A stretch of DNA of 26,975 nucleotides, from positions 1 to 26,975 of the forward strand of contig CAJTYJ010000047.1 in the NCBI GenBank assembly GCA_910583895.1, written 5' to 3'. Below the pieces are notes generated by a model. It made no database searches. It was given only the letters and a program-made list of their open reading frames with translations, and had not been told where the DNA came from. This document shows, in pieces, positions 8,794 to 15,811 of this stretch (within the stretch, counting starts at the first letter, position 1; each line of letters starts with the position of its first letter). A program made the translations under genes and the position numbers. Source of the stretch: an uncultured Lachnospiraceae bacterium. GTDB lineage: Bacteria > Bacillota > Clostridia > Lachnospirales > Lachnospiraceae.

Positions 8794-9302
8794 GTCCCTT
8801 TTTCCTCCCACATGAACTGTTCTCCGCAGAATGGCATAAATGCAAATTTGCTGTCTCCCATCTCGATCACGTCATAGGTGCTCAATACCGTCGGCGTATA
8901 TACCGCCGTGTCGTTCAGATACACGATGCCGTTGCTGTCGCCGGGAAGCAGCACCGTCTCTTTTTTCTTGGGATCGAAAACAATCACTCCATGATTTCTT
9001 CTGGATATTTTGTTGTCACCCAGGATCTGGATATCCATATCATCTGCTCTGCCGATAAAGTTTTTGCCGCTTCGAATCTTATAATCCTTTCCCTGACGGG
9101 GGCCGGAGATGCATACGATCCAGCCGCAGACCGGAGCGGTCTCCTGCGTAAACAGCAATTCCTCCAGCACTTCTTCACTGTCTCTGCCTGTCTCTCTCTT
9201 CTCCTGTGTAGCAGTCTCAATATTACAGTACGGGCATACGGTCCCGTATCTTCTGGCTGAAAACAGATGCCCGTTCTGGCATCGGATCAGATTCCCGTTC
9301 AT
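8790..9302 (-). CDS. Zinc-ribbon plus FHA domain protein
   Basis: The 170-aa protein begins with a probable zinc finger using C8, H12, C23 and C26. An FHA domain follows at about residues 60-160: GR at 84-85, then SRRNH at 100-104 and DSNG later. FHA domains bind phosphothreonine; the SRRNH spacing has one residue more than the usual SRxH, so binding may be altered. ATG at 9302 has AAGGAG upstream; longer upstream frames lack a site. It lies between a second FHA gene and the PP2C phosphatase gene and overlaps the latter by 4 nt. It probably acts in phosphorylation-dependent control or scaffolding of the injection apparatus, by analogy with type VI Fha proteins. Confidence 0.85.
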   Translation of the reverse strand: MNGNLIRCQNGHLFSARRYGTVCPYCNIETATQEKRETGRDSEEVLEELLFTQETAPVCGWIVCISGPRQGKDYKIRSGKNFIGRADDMDIQILGDNKISRRNHGVIVFDPKKKETVLLPGDSNGIVYLNDTAVYTPTVLSTYDVIEMGDSKFAFMPFCGEQFMWEEKGT

Positions 9303-9343
9303 ATGTTTTTTACTCCTTTTTCTCTTCTGTTCTGACCGTTTCT

Positions 9344-9907
9344 TTATCTTAACAGCAGCCGGTTCATTCCTACACGGAGACAGTCTCCTTTTTCCAGACG
9401 ACACGGCGTATCCGAAGACAGACGATATACCTTTCCGTCTGCTGATTTCTTTACGCTGAGACCGTTTCTGCTTCCAAGGTCTTCCACATACCAGCTGCCT
9501 GAGGAATAGTTCATGACTGCATGTTCCGGATCCACCATACCGGCGTATGGCCCCTGTCCCAGATCGACATCCGCCTCACTGTCTTTTCCGCCCCTTCCGA
9601 TCAGTACGGATATTCTTCCATACAGATTCCACACCATCAGTTCGGTATCTTCTTCGCTCAGAAGTACCAGTTCTGTCACCATTCCTGCTACATCCGGCTC
9701 TGCACCGGAAACCTCTGAAGATCCGTCCGAATGCATTTTCTCTCTTATCTGATCCAGAAACGCCATACAAAAACATACAACTGCAGCAATGGCAGAGATC
9801 CACAAGATGTTGTCCTGGTATCTCACCTGCTCCGGATAGATCCATGCGATCCCAAAGGCCGCAAGGCAGATACAGCCAGCCGCCAGATCCGTCATGCATT
9901 TCTTCAT
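9344..9907 (-). CDS. Two-helix membrane protein with C-terminal FHA domain
   Basis: This 187-aa protein has helices at about residues 5-24 and 34-52, then a cytoplasmic FHA domain (about 85-187). The fold signature is GRGG at 104-107, PEHAV around 127-131 and DLGSRNG at 143-149. The conserved serine before the histidine is replaced (DPEH), so phosphothreonine binding is uncertain. AGGGAGG precedes the ATG. It starts 13 nt after the J-domain gene and is followed by the zinc-ribbon FHA gene. A membrane-tethered FHA protein could place the system at the envelope; this is inference. Confidence 0.85.
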   Translation of the reverse strand: MKKCMTDLAAGCICLAAFGIAWIYPEQVRYQDNILWISAIAAVVCFCMAFLDQIREKMHSDGSSEVSGAEPDVAGMVTELVLLSEEDTELMVWNLYGRISVLIGRGGKDSEADVDLGQGPYAGMVDPEHAVMNYSSGSWYVEDLGSRNGLSVKKSADGKVYRLSSDTPCRLEKGDCLRVGMNRLLLR

Positions 9908-9920
9908 CCTGCTCCCTCCC

Positions 9921-10346
9921 TTATCTTTTTATCCCCATAAACTTTTCAAACAGTTCCGTCGTATCAATGGGATTTGCTTTTTTCTTCTGCTCCTGATTTT
10001 CTTTCTTTTCGTGATTTCCAGGCTGAAAGCCAAAAAACTGCTCAAAGCCGGCTGACGGATTTCCAAAATCAAAACCGGCTGATTTTCTGTTTCCAGTCTT
10101 TGATTTTTTTTCATCTCCCTCTGTTTTCTTCTCAACACGACGCCTCTGATCATACTCTCTGCGCTTTTTGGGATCCCCGAGTATCGCATAGGCGATTCCC
10201 GCCTCTTTGAACTTCTGTTCTGCCTCCCTGTCTCCGGGATTGGTATCTGGATGATATTTTTTTGCCAGTATGCGGTATCTTTTCTTAATCTCCTCTTCGG
10301 AAGCTTCTTCTCTGATTCCAAGTATCCGGTAATAATCCTGTTCCAT
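9921..10346 (-). CDS. J-domain (DnaJ-like) co-chaperone
   Basis: The 141-aa protein has a J domain in residues 1-66, with HPD at 32-34 on the second-helix loop, which stimulates Hsp70 ATPase. The rest is a charged, glycine/phenylalanine-containing tail (GFDFGNPSAGFEQFFGFQPG) with no zinc-finger or DnaJ C-terminal domain, so this is not housekeeping DnaJ. ATG at 10346 has AGGAGGG before it; an upstream in-frame ATG does not. Its place inside the operon suggests a dedicated folding or disassembly aid for sheath, tube or Rhs, recruiting cellular DnaK. That role is inferred. Confidence 0.9.
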   Translation of the reverse strand: MEQDYYRILGIREEASEEEIKKRYRILAKKYHPDTNPGDREAEQKFKEAGIAYAILGDPKKRREYDQRRRVEKKTEGDEKKSKTGNRKSAGFDFGNPSAGFEQFFGFQPGNHEKKENQEQKKKANPIDTTELFEKFMGIKR

Positions 10347-10411
10347 TCTCCCGGTCCCTCCTGTTATCTTCCGCATGTGCGAATTTTCTTACGCACCTCT
10401 GTGCAATCGAA

Positions 10412-10430
10412 CAGGGAAGACTTTTCCCTG
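10412..10430 (-). other. Small hairpin in the tube to J-domain spacer
   Basis: CAGGGAA and TTCCCTG pair around a 5-nt loop. There is no T-run after it on the minus strand. Two further short inverted repeats lie just downstream (GCAC/GTGC near 10393-10404; GTGCG/CGCAC near 10376-10395), so this spacer is densely structured. Confidence 0.5.
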
Positions 10431-10438
10431 CCTGTGTA

Positions 10439-10478
10439 GAAAAAGGACAGAGGAACACCCACCCGGCATTCCCCTGTC
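10439..10478 (-). terminator. Intrinsic terminator or attenuator after the tube genes
   Basis: On the minus strand GACAGGGGAA and TTCCTCTGTC form a 10-bp stem (one G-U pair) with a 13-nt loop, followed by C and TTTTT. It sits 9 bp after the second tube gene and ahead of the J-domain gene. Partial termination here would keep tube mRNA above downstream regulator mRNA, a sensible ratio for an abundant structural protein. Confidence 0.7.
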
Positions 10479-10486
10479 TCTTCTGT

Positions 10487-10915
10487 TTAGGAAGCGGAAT
10501 ATCCGCCTTCTATGGTGATCATGTTCAGCTTGTCTTTTTTCTGTTTGATAACCAGGGTAAAAGTTCCGGTTCCTTCCGAATCCCCGAAATTCTCCTTGTA
10601 ATCAATTACGAACGCATTGGGAAAATAATATTTCCGCTCCATCACGCCGGCCGCCACATGCTCCACGGTGACCTTCCGGTAACAGTCCGCCTTTTCGGCG
10701 GGAACTGCAGACCAGAGCGCCAGTTTTCTGGTGCTGTCAAAGGGGTCACCGTCCACGGCAGTCAGTATCCTTCCAGTAATTGTCAGTGTGCTTCCCACGT
10801 CCTTCGTTCTGGCATTGGAATCCTGCGGGATATCGGTCGTGAATTTTACGCTCCGCACACATTCTTTTGCAATCTCAAAGCTTTCTGTTCCTTCTACGGT
10901 TACTCTATATGACAT
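10487..10915 (-). CDS. Hcp/tail-tube-like protein, copy 2
   Basis: This 142-aa, mostly beta-strand protein is paralogous to the product encoded just upstream. Shared features are SFEIAKECVRSVKF/VFDERSIAKVDF near the start, DSNAR followed by an acidic/polar turn, WSxVPxExxDCYR mid-protein, and AFVxxYxExxxDxxGxGTFxxxxKQKKD near the C-terminus. The size, fold and FxIDYxE...GTF...QKK ending fit contractile tail-tube (Hcp) proteins, which stack into the inner tube. AGGAGG lies 6 nt before the start. It follows copy 1 by 24 nt. I cannot tell whether both form one mixed tube or whether one is a terminal or cargo-binding form. Family assignment rests on pattern and position. Confidence 0.7.
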   Translation of the reverse strand: MSYRVTVEGTESFEIAKECVRSVKFTTDIPQDSNARTKDVGSTLTITGRILTAVDGDPFDSTRKLALWSAVPAEKADCYRKVTVEHVAAGVMERKYYFPNAFVIDYKENFGDSEGTGTFTLVIKQKKDKLNMITIEGGYSAS

Positions 10916-10939
10916 CTCTACTCCTCCTTCCGATCCTTC

Positions 10940-11371
10940 TTACTCGCCGCCGAAACCGCCTTCGATCTTTGCTGCTGCATTCTCGTCTTTTTTCTGTTTC
11001 ATATGGATGTAGAAGGTTCCAACGCCACTCTCATCGTCCACTTCTTCGCTATATTCCATAACGAAAGCATCCGGCAGCGTGATCTGCCTTACGACCTGAC
11101 CTGCAGATACTACTGTAATTTCTGCACTCCGATAGCAGTCCGGACGTTCCAACGGAACCTGGGACCACTGAGCAAGCCCTAGGGTTGCGTCTCCTTCGCC
11201 TGCCCCGCGCTTATAGAGCATCTTGCCCCACACTTTTACCGTCATTCCAAAATCCGTTGCCCGGGCGTTGGAATCTGGCGAAGAAGCAGAATTGAAATCC
11301 ACTTTGGCAATGCTTCTCTCATCAAAAACAATGTCTTCGGTTCCTCCAGTGATTTTCATACGAAATCCCAT
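10940..11371 (-). CDS. Hcp/tail-tube-like protein, copy 1
   Basis: This 143-aa tube-like protein begins MGFRMKITGG after AAGGAGG at 11371; longer upstream frames start ahead of that site and are rejected. It shares the tube pattern with copy 2 (DSNARATD, WSQVPLERPDCYR, AFVMEYSEE, GTFYIHMKQKKD) but is more acidic near the C-terminus. It comes directly after the sheath-like gene, matching the sheath-then-tube order of contractile systems (tssB-tssC-hcp, phage sheath-tube). A long hairpin lies in the leader before it. Confidence 0.7.
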   Translation of the reverse strand: MGFRMKITGGTEDIVFDERSIAKVDFNSASSPDSNARATDFGMTVKVWGKMLYKRGAGEGDATLGLAQWSQVPLERPDCYRSAEITVVSAGQVVRQITLPDAFVMEYSEEVDDESGVGTFYIHMKQKKDENAAAKIEGGFGGE

Positions 11372-11414
11372 GAATCTTTCCTCCTTATTTAAGTTCCGCA
11401 TCTGACCTCCTTTC

Positions 11415-11470
11415 ACCCCAGCGTCTGGAAGAATTTTCCTTCACTTCGTTCCGTAAAATCCTTCCGGGGT
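11415..11470 (-). other. Long imperfect hairpin in the tube-gene leader
   Basis: On the minus strand ACCCC-GGAAGGATTTT pairs with AAAATTCTTCC and GGGGT, giving 16 pairs with one G-U, a 17-nt loop and a 7-nt bulge. It lies in the 172-bp spacer between sheath and tube genes, about 44 nt before the tube start. There is no T-run, so an mRNA-stabilising or processing element is more likely than a terminator. Confidence 0.55.
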
Positions 11471-11543
11471 TGCTTTCGGTCAGATGCTGTTTTCATAAGC
11501 AATTTGACACTACCTGGTTTCTGTTTCAAATCAATTTATACGA

Positions 11544-13721
11544 TCATCCTTTTGCTGCTGAAAGACGATTGATCTCCACTTCCAGGTTCTTGACATTTCC
11601 GTTAAAGGTAATGTTCAGGGTACAGTAACCATTGTCCTCATCAATCAGATATTCGATATCATCTCCCTGACCAAGGATCCCGTTCAGATATTCTCTCCTT
11701 GCAAGCCAGCGGCTCTTCTGGCTGTTGGGATTATTGGAGAAGAACTGCACAATGGAGTCCTCCTTGAAATCGCCTGTTCCATGCCGCAGAATCCGTTCGA
11801 TGTAATTGCTGACCTGGGTCTTGTAGATGGGCTCATACACATATCCGTCCGACATCAGATTCCTCGTTTTATATACCATGATATTAGTGATGTCATTTTC
11901 TTTGTAGACTGCATTCTCGGAACTGAAGACAAATCCGAAATTCTTCCGGTTGATGTCATTTTTAATCGAATTGGTGAATCCAGTGATTTCCTTTGCCATG
12001 GTGGTGCAGACAACCAGCGCATGATCATCCGCCTCCATATCAAATCTCACCCCTGGCAGTTCCGGATCCACACGCCTCTTTCCAAATTTGCTGCTCAGGT
12101 ATTCCGGGCACTGATATGCCGCCACGATGCCTGCCGCCACATAAGCTGCACCCACATAGACGCCATCGATCCACAGCTTCATGATGTCTTCTTTTTCACC
12201 GGACAGCTCTGCAGTCTCCCCGTTGATCACCATGCGCCTGTCCAGCACCACTCCGGACTTGTCTTTTGGAATGATCGTAAAGTTGGGCAGACAGGGAATG
12301 GCATATTCACTGTACGGTTTTCCACGCAGGGGTGCGCAGCGGTCCTCATACTTCTCCACCCCTTCGGTGGCAAGGGCATTGAACGTTGTACTGTCGTCCG
12401 CCTCATAGCTGAAAAAGCACTGCACGCCATAGTCCTTGAATACATCCAACAGCCTTGCCAGCGATTCCACGCTGTTCACATCACTGCGCTCAGTCTTTGC
12501 ATTTCCCCGGAAACGCTCTCTTGTCAGTTTCATTTTGCTGTACTGATCCAGTGACACATTGGGCATAATGGCATACCATACAGTATTTCCAAAATCATTC
12601 TTCGCATTGACGGTATTCAGATAGGTAATCAGCCGGGATATGTTGCCAGATTTTGCCAGCAGGTCATTGGGCACATTGGTTACCAGCAGAGAAGGTTTCA
12701 TACCTTTTATTTTCTTCGGATACTGTTCAAAGAAGCACCAGACTCCCAACAGTTTTTCGATCAACGGTTTTACGGTTTTGATAAATGCGTCCTTCGATTC
12801 CCGGTAAAACTCCAGATAGGAATTATAATTGGCAACCTCCTGCTCCAGATCGGCGCTGCTCTCCATCGTAGAAGCCAGAGGGCAGAAGGTTCGGGCTACC
12901 AGAGAGGCCACATAGTCATTCCCTTCTTCGTTCAGCGCCGAATAGTCTTCTTTCAGTGCCTCGATCAGTCCGGTATTCGCATGATCATCCACGGTCGCCA
13001 AAGCGGTGCTCTCTGCTTTCGGCGCCTCCAGCACCTTCAGTTCTCCATGCTCTCCCATACTCAGCACGCCAAGCGCCAGCGGCGTATTGTCCTTTTTGTC
13101 TGTTCCGTCTCCAAGCAGGAGTCTTGTCTTGATGTCTTCAATGGCCAGCGGCAGCATGGCCATGACATTATTGTAATTGGCGCTGGCTTCCTCAAACATC
13201 ACGTTCAGCCGGTCAGCCAGGTCAAGCTTTTTCGGATCTCCCTCTTCCAGTTTGGCATATTCCCCATAGGTGTACTGCAGTTCTTTCCGGTTCTGCCGGA
13301 TGGCTTCCATCACTTTCCTGGGTGAGATCATCTCCGTGAGCTTTTCAAATTTGAAATTCACATTGATGCTTCCTTCTGCTCTCCTAGTATCCACCATGGA
13401 CATCAGCATGGACATAAATTCATTCTGCCTGTTCAGAGGAATCTCTGTCAGCATCTCTTCCGGTACCTGCTCCGGACGTTCCAATTGGTACGCCACTCTC
13501 TGATTGTTGGCATTGTAGTAGCAGTATACTTTGGGATCCAGCTTTTCCAGAAGCTCATCAAAGCTGTGGACCAGCAGATGGTCGTTGATCTCCCGGATCT
13601 TGTCATCTGACAGACTTTCCATTCCGCGAACATCCCCTACCAGAGTCAGAAAATCCAGCTTATCCGGATTGATAACCTCAAAGAGCATGGTCCGGTTTGT
13701 CTGCTTTATCACATTTCCCAT
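11544..13721 (-). CDS. Contractile sheath-like protein (TssB-TssC fusion-like)
   Basis: The product has 725 residues. About residues 15-205 follow the TssB plan: LTLVGDVRGM then FDELLEKLDPKVY, a beta strand INVNFKFEKLTEMISP, then helix QNRKELQYTYGEYAKLE. Residues about 265-725 resemble a TssC-like large subunit: YNSYLEFYRESKDAFIK, LLGVWCFFEQ, a Rossmann-like middle, late AKEITGFTNSIKNDINR, and a C-terminal strand NGNVKNLEVEINRL. No signal peptide or helix is seen, so it is cytoplasmic. Immediate linkage to two tube-like genes and a PAAR-Rhs supports the role: contracting around the tube to drive it outward. TssB (about 170 aa) plus TssC (about 500 aa) would give this length. Sequence similarity to either is weak by eye, so structure prediction is the decisive test. 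GGAGG lies about 10 nt before the ATG. Confidence 0.62.
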   Translation of the reverse strand: MGNVIKQTNRTMLFEVINPDKLDFLTLVGDVRGMESLSDDKIREINDHLLVHSFDELLEKLDPKVYCYYNANNQRVAYQLERPEQVPEEMLTEIPLNRQNEFMSMLMSMVDTRRAEGSINVNFKFEKLTEMISPRKVMEAIRQNRKELQYTYGEYAKLEEGDPKKLDLADRLNVMFEEASANYNNVMAMLPLAIEDIKTRLLLGDGTDKKDNTPLALGVLSMGEHGELKVLEAPKAESTALATVDDHANTGLIEALKEDYSALNEEGNDYVASLVARTFCPLASTMESSADLEQEVANYNSYLEFYRESKDAFIKTVKPLIEKLLGVWCFFEQYPKKIKGMKPSLLVTNVPNDLLAKSGNISRLITYLNTVNAKNDFGNTVWYAIMPNVSLDQYSKMKLTRERFRGNAKTERSDVNSVESLARLLDVFKDYGVQCFFSYEADDSTTFNALATEGVEKYEDRCAPLRGKPYSEYAIPCLPNFTIIPKDKSGVVLDRRMVINGETAELSGEKEDIMKLWIDGVYVGAAYVAAGIVAAYQCPEYLSSKFGKRRVDPELPGVRFDMEADDHALVVCTTMAKEITGFTNSIKNDINRKNFGFVFSSENAVYKENDITNIMVYKTRNLMSDGYVYEPIYKTQVSNYIERILRHGTGDFKEDSIVQFFSNNPNSQKSRWLARREYLNGILGQGDDIEYLIDEDNGYCTLNITFNGNVKNLEVEINRLSAAKG

Positions 13722-13763
13722 AGTGATCGCTTCCTCCTTGTGTATTTTATGGTTAAAGGAAAG

Positions 13764-15596
13764 TTATTCCCATATCCCTTCCCTTTCTCCTGGCTTCAGA
13801 TTCCGGTAATGCAGTTCCAGCTCCGTCTGTTCATCTTCAAAAGATACAGTGATCTTTGCGTTATAATATACCGGATATCCCGTGCCCTTCTTCAAAATCT
13901 CCATCCCGCGCATGACGGTACAGCCTTCCGTCTGATCCAGTACAATCAGGCTGTGATCCGGTCCCGGATACAGAAGGATGCCGTCCGCTCCGATCTTTCC
14001 AAACCGGATTCCGCAGGAAGTAAGAATCTGATCCAGAGTCAGCCTTCCGGATTTTCTCCCGAACAGGCGATACGTCTGGGGTGGTACATCCCTGCCGTCT
14101 TCTGTGCGTACCACATACAGATTCAGTTTTCCGGAATAGGGACAGTCCCTGATCTCTGATGGTTTCCTGTCCTCCTTCCCGGCGGATTCTCCGGCCATGT
14201 ATATAATCGTTGTATGCTTCTTTCGCATCCATATCAGCGCAAGAAGCAGCAGCGCAAGACTCAGAATACCGAGAATTACGGCCATCGGCCGATAGTCGGG
14301 TACCGGTTCATATACTGGGTCCGGAACTTTCTCAATCCTCACTGTAACTGGCTGCTCCATACAGAAGACTGCATCTTTTGCATCTGCCTCCACCGACACC
14401 TCCAACTGATCGATCCCGTCCGCGGGCAGCGTCATACAGATCTGTCCCTCCCGGATCACCTCCGTATATAGCACTCCGTTGATCCTTAAGGTTATTTCTT
14501 TTCCTTCAAATCTCGTATCCGCCCATATGTTTTCATGATTTCCGGAAGCGGCCAGAAGCCGGATCGTAAGATCAACCTTATGTTCATAGACCGGCGGAAT
14601 ATTTTTCTTTTTTTCTTCCTCCGTCCGGGGAACCTCTTCTGTCCGGTACTCTGCAGTCACTTCCGGAACCGCGCCATACTCCAGAATTTCGTACCCCTGT
14701 ATCCCGGAACCATCCGATTCCCCGCACAGCACCTGCATCGTTCCTGACTCTGGATCTGACAGCTGAATCACGGCATAACGCTGTCCCTGAATGATCTGTA
14801 TGTGTTCGGCCGGATGGTCTGCGCTTACCTCTCCGATCGGCTGATCCGACCAAAGCATGCAGGTTACCCGCTCCGTCCCAACTGGTATCTCATATCTCAG
14901 ACTCCCGCCTTCTGCTCTTACATTCTCTTTTGGGAAATCCAGCCGCTCTGCGAGGATGCGCCCCATGATCTGAGACAATGTCCCCGACTGCCCTTCCCAG
15001 TAGATGGCGCCGTCCGTCTCTTCCGCACCGGCAAAGATATGCATCCTGGGATCCTGAAGTTCTGAACCGATCGCCACGATATACATTCGGATACCTTTCT
15101 CTCTGGCCCGGGTGACTGCTTCCGCATACAGGCTCCTGGATGTTTCCTTTTCCTGAGAATCCGGCATATCGATCTCTCCGTCTGTCAGCATGATGATGCA
15201 CCGGTCGGTATCCGCATCTTCCGTAAAAAGTTCTACCGCCTGACAGAGTCCTTCTCCTGCATTGGTATAGCCGGAGCAGGTCAGGTTCTCCAGAGTTTCT
15301 TCCATCTGCTGTGTCCCCGTTCCCGGCAGAACTTTGGCCTGTATCTCTGTCCCGTACGCGATGAGACCGGCCTGCCAGTGATCCGGAAGTCCATACCAGA
15401 CCTGCCGGACTGCATCAGCTGCCAGCCGATCCGGATCCTGTGTGTTCATGGAAGCGCTGGTATCCAGCAGGAACACGATCTCGCCGGCGCGGATGTTGCA
15501 TCCGTTCTCTTCCTTAGCCACAGCCATCTCTGCTGCCAGGAAGCAACACAGCAACATCATAAGAATGGTTAAGAAAATATTCTTCCGCTTTTTCAT
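13764..15596 (-). CDS. Secreted-side VWA domain, one membrane helix, cytoplasmic FHA-like domain
   Basis: This is the first gene of the injection operon, 610 aa. ATG at 15596 has GGGAGGGG upstream and opens a clear signal peptide (residues 1-27). A VWA domain follows with an intact MIDAS: DTSASM (45-50), TNAGEGL and LTDGE. A beta-rich middle region runs to about 430. One helix lies at about 438-458, then a basic stop-transfer. The C-terminal 150 residues are cytoplasmic and beta-rich with RFGKIGADG, resembling a degenerate FHA fold. The topology links an extracellular metal-dependent adhesion domain to the cytoplasmic FHA/PP2C proteins encoded downstream. It may anchor the apparatus in the envelope or sense contact; both are inferences. 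Its promoter carries the 21-bp-period repeats described at 15647-15714. Confidence 0.85.
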   Translation of the reverse strand: MKKRKNIFLTILMMLLCCFLAAEMAVAKEENGCNIRAGEIVFLLDTSASMNTQDPDRLAADAVRQVWYGLPDHWQAGLIAYGTEIQAKVLPGTGTQQMEETLENLTCSGYTNAGEGLCQAVELFTEDADTDRCIIMLTDGEIDMPDSQEKETSRSLYAEAVTRAREKGIRMYIVAIGSELQDPRMHIFAGAEETDGAIYWEGQSGTLSQIMGRILAERLDFPKENVRAEGGSLRYEIPVGTERVTCMLWSDQPIGEVSADHPAEHIQIIQGQRYAVIQLSDPESGTMQVLCGESDGSGIQGYEILEYGAVPEVTAEYRTEEVPRTEEEKKKNIPPVYEHKVDLTIRLLAASGNHENIWADTRFEGKEITLRINGVLYTEVIREGQICMTLPADGIDQLEVSVEADAKDAVFCMEQPVTVRIEKVPDPVYEPVPDYRPMAVILGILSLALLLLALIWMRKKHTTIIYMAGESAGKEDRKPSEIRDCPYSGKLNLYVVRTEDGRDVPPQTYRLFGRKSGRLTLDQILTSCGIRFGKIGADGILLYPGPDHSLIVLDQTEGCTVMRGMEILKKGTGYPVYYNAKITVSFEDEQTELELHYRNLKPGEREGIWE

Positions 15597-15646
15597 TCGG
15601 ACCCCTCCCGACATTTGCTGATGCATCCCTGCTTTTCTCTGTGAAA

Positions 15647-15714
15647 AAAGTAGCACGAATTTTTATCCCTTACAACCCAGTTTCCGAAAAGTGTCATTTT
15701 TTTTCCAAAAATTG
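15647..15714 (-). promoter_or_regulatory. LytTR-type promoter of the injection operon
   Basis: On the minus strand CAATTTTTGGAAA (15702-15714) and CACTTTTCGGAAA (15681-15693) are direct repeats, 11 of 13 identical, with a 21-bp period. Five bases later comes -35 TTGTAA (15670-15675), 17 nt, and -10 TACTTT (15647-15652). The same architecture precedes agrD. AgrA-type LytTR regulators bind paired 9-bp sites 12 bp apart, that is every 21 bp. The weak -10 suggests activator dependence. Confidence 0.75.
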
Positions 15715-15756
15715 CATCAGCTCCGCAGTTTCTTCCCTGTTTCCATTTTTTTGCAC

Positions 15757-15794
15757 AAAAAACTGCATGAACAGATGGGCTTCCATTCATGCAG
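15757..15794 (-). terminator. Intrinsic terminator of the agr cassette
   Basis: On the minus strand CTGCATGAA pairs with TTCATGCAG (9 bp) around a 14-nt loop and is followed by TTTTTT. It lies 17 bp after the full-length agrB frame and before the operon promoter, so the two transcription units are separate. Confidence 0.85.
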
Positions 15795-15811
15795 TATACG
15801 CACCATACGCT

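Noticed and set aside
10487..11371. Tube-like genes as prophage tail remnants
   Set aside because: No capsid, terminase, integrase or lysis gene is near, and the neighbours (FHA, PP2C, PAAR-Rhs) fit a secretion-type system instead.
11380..11437. Resemblance of the tube-gene leader (GCGGAACTTAAATA then AGGAGGA) to 26908-26960
   Set aside because: The right-hand copy is the coding end of another gene; the match is short and centred on ribosome-site sequence, so probably chance.
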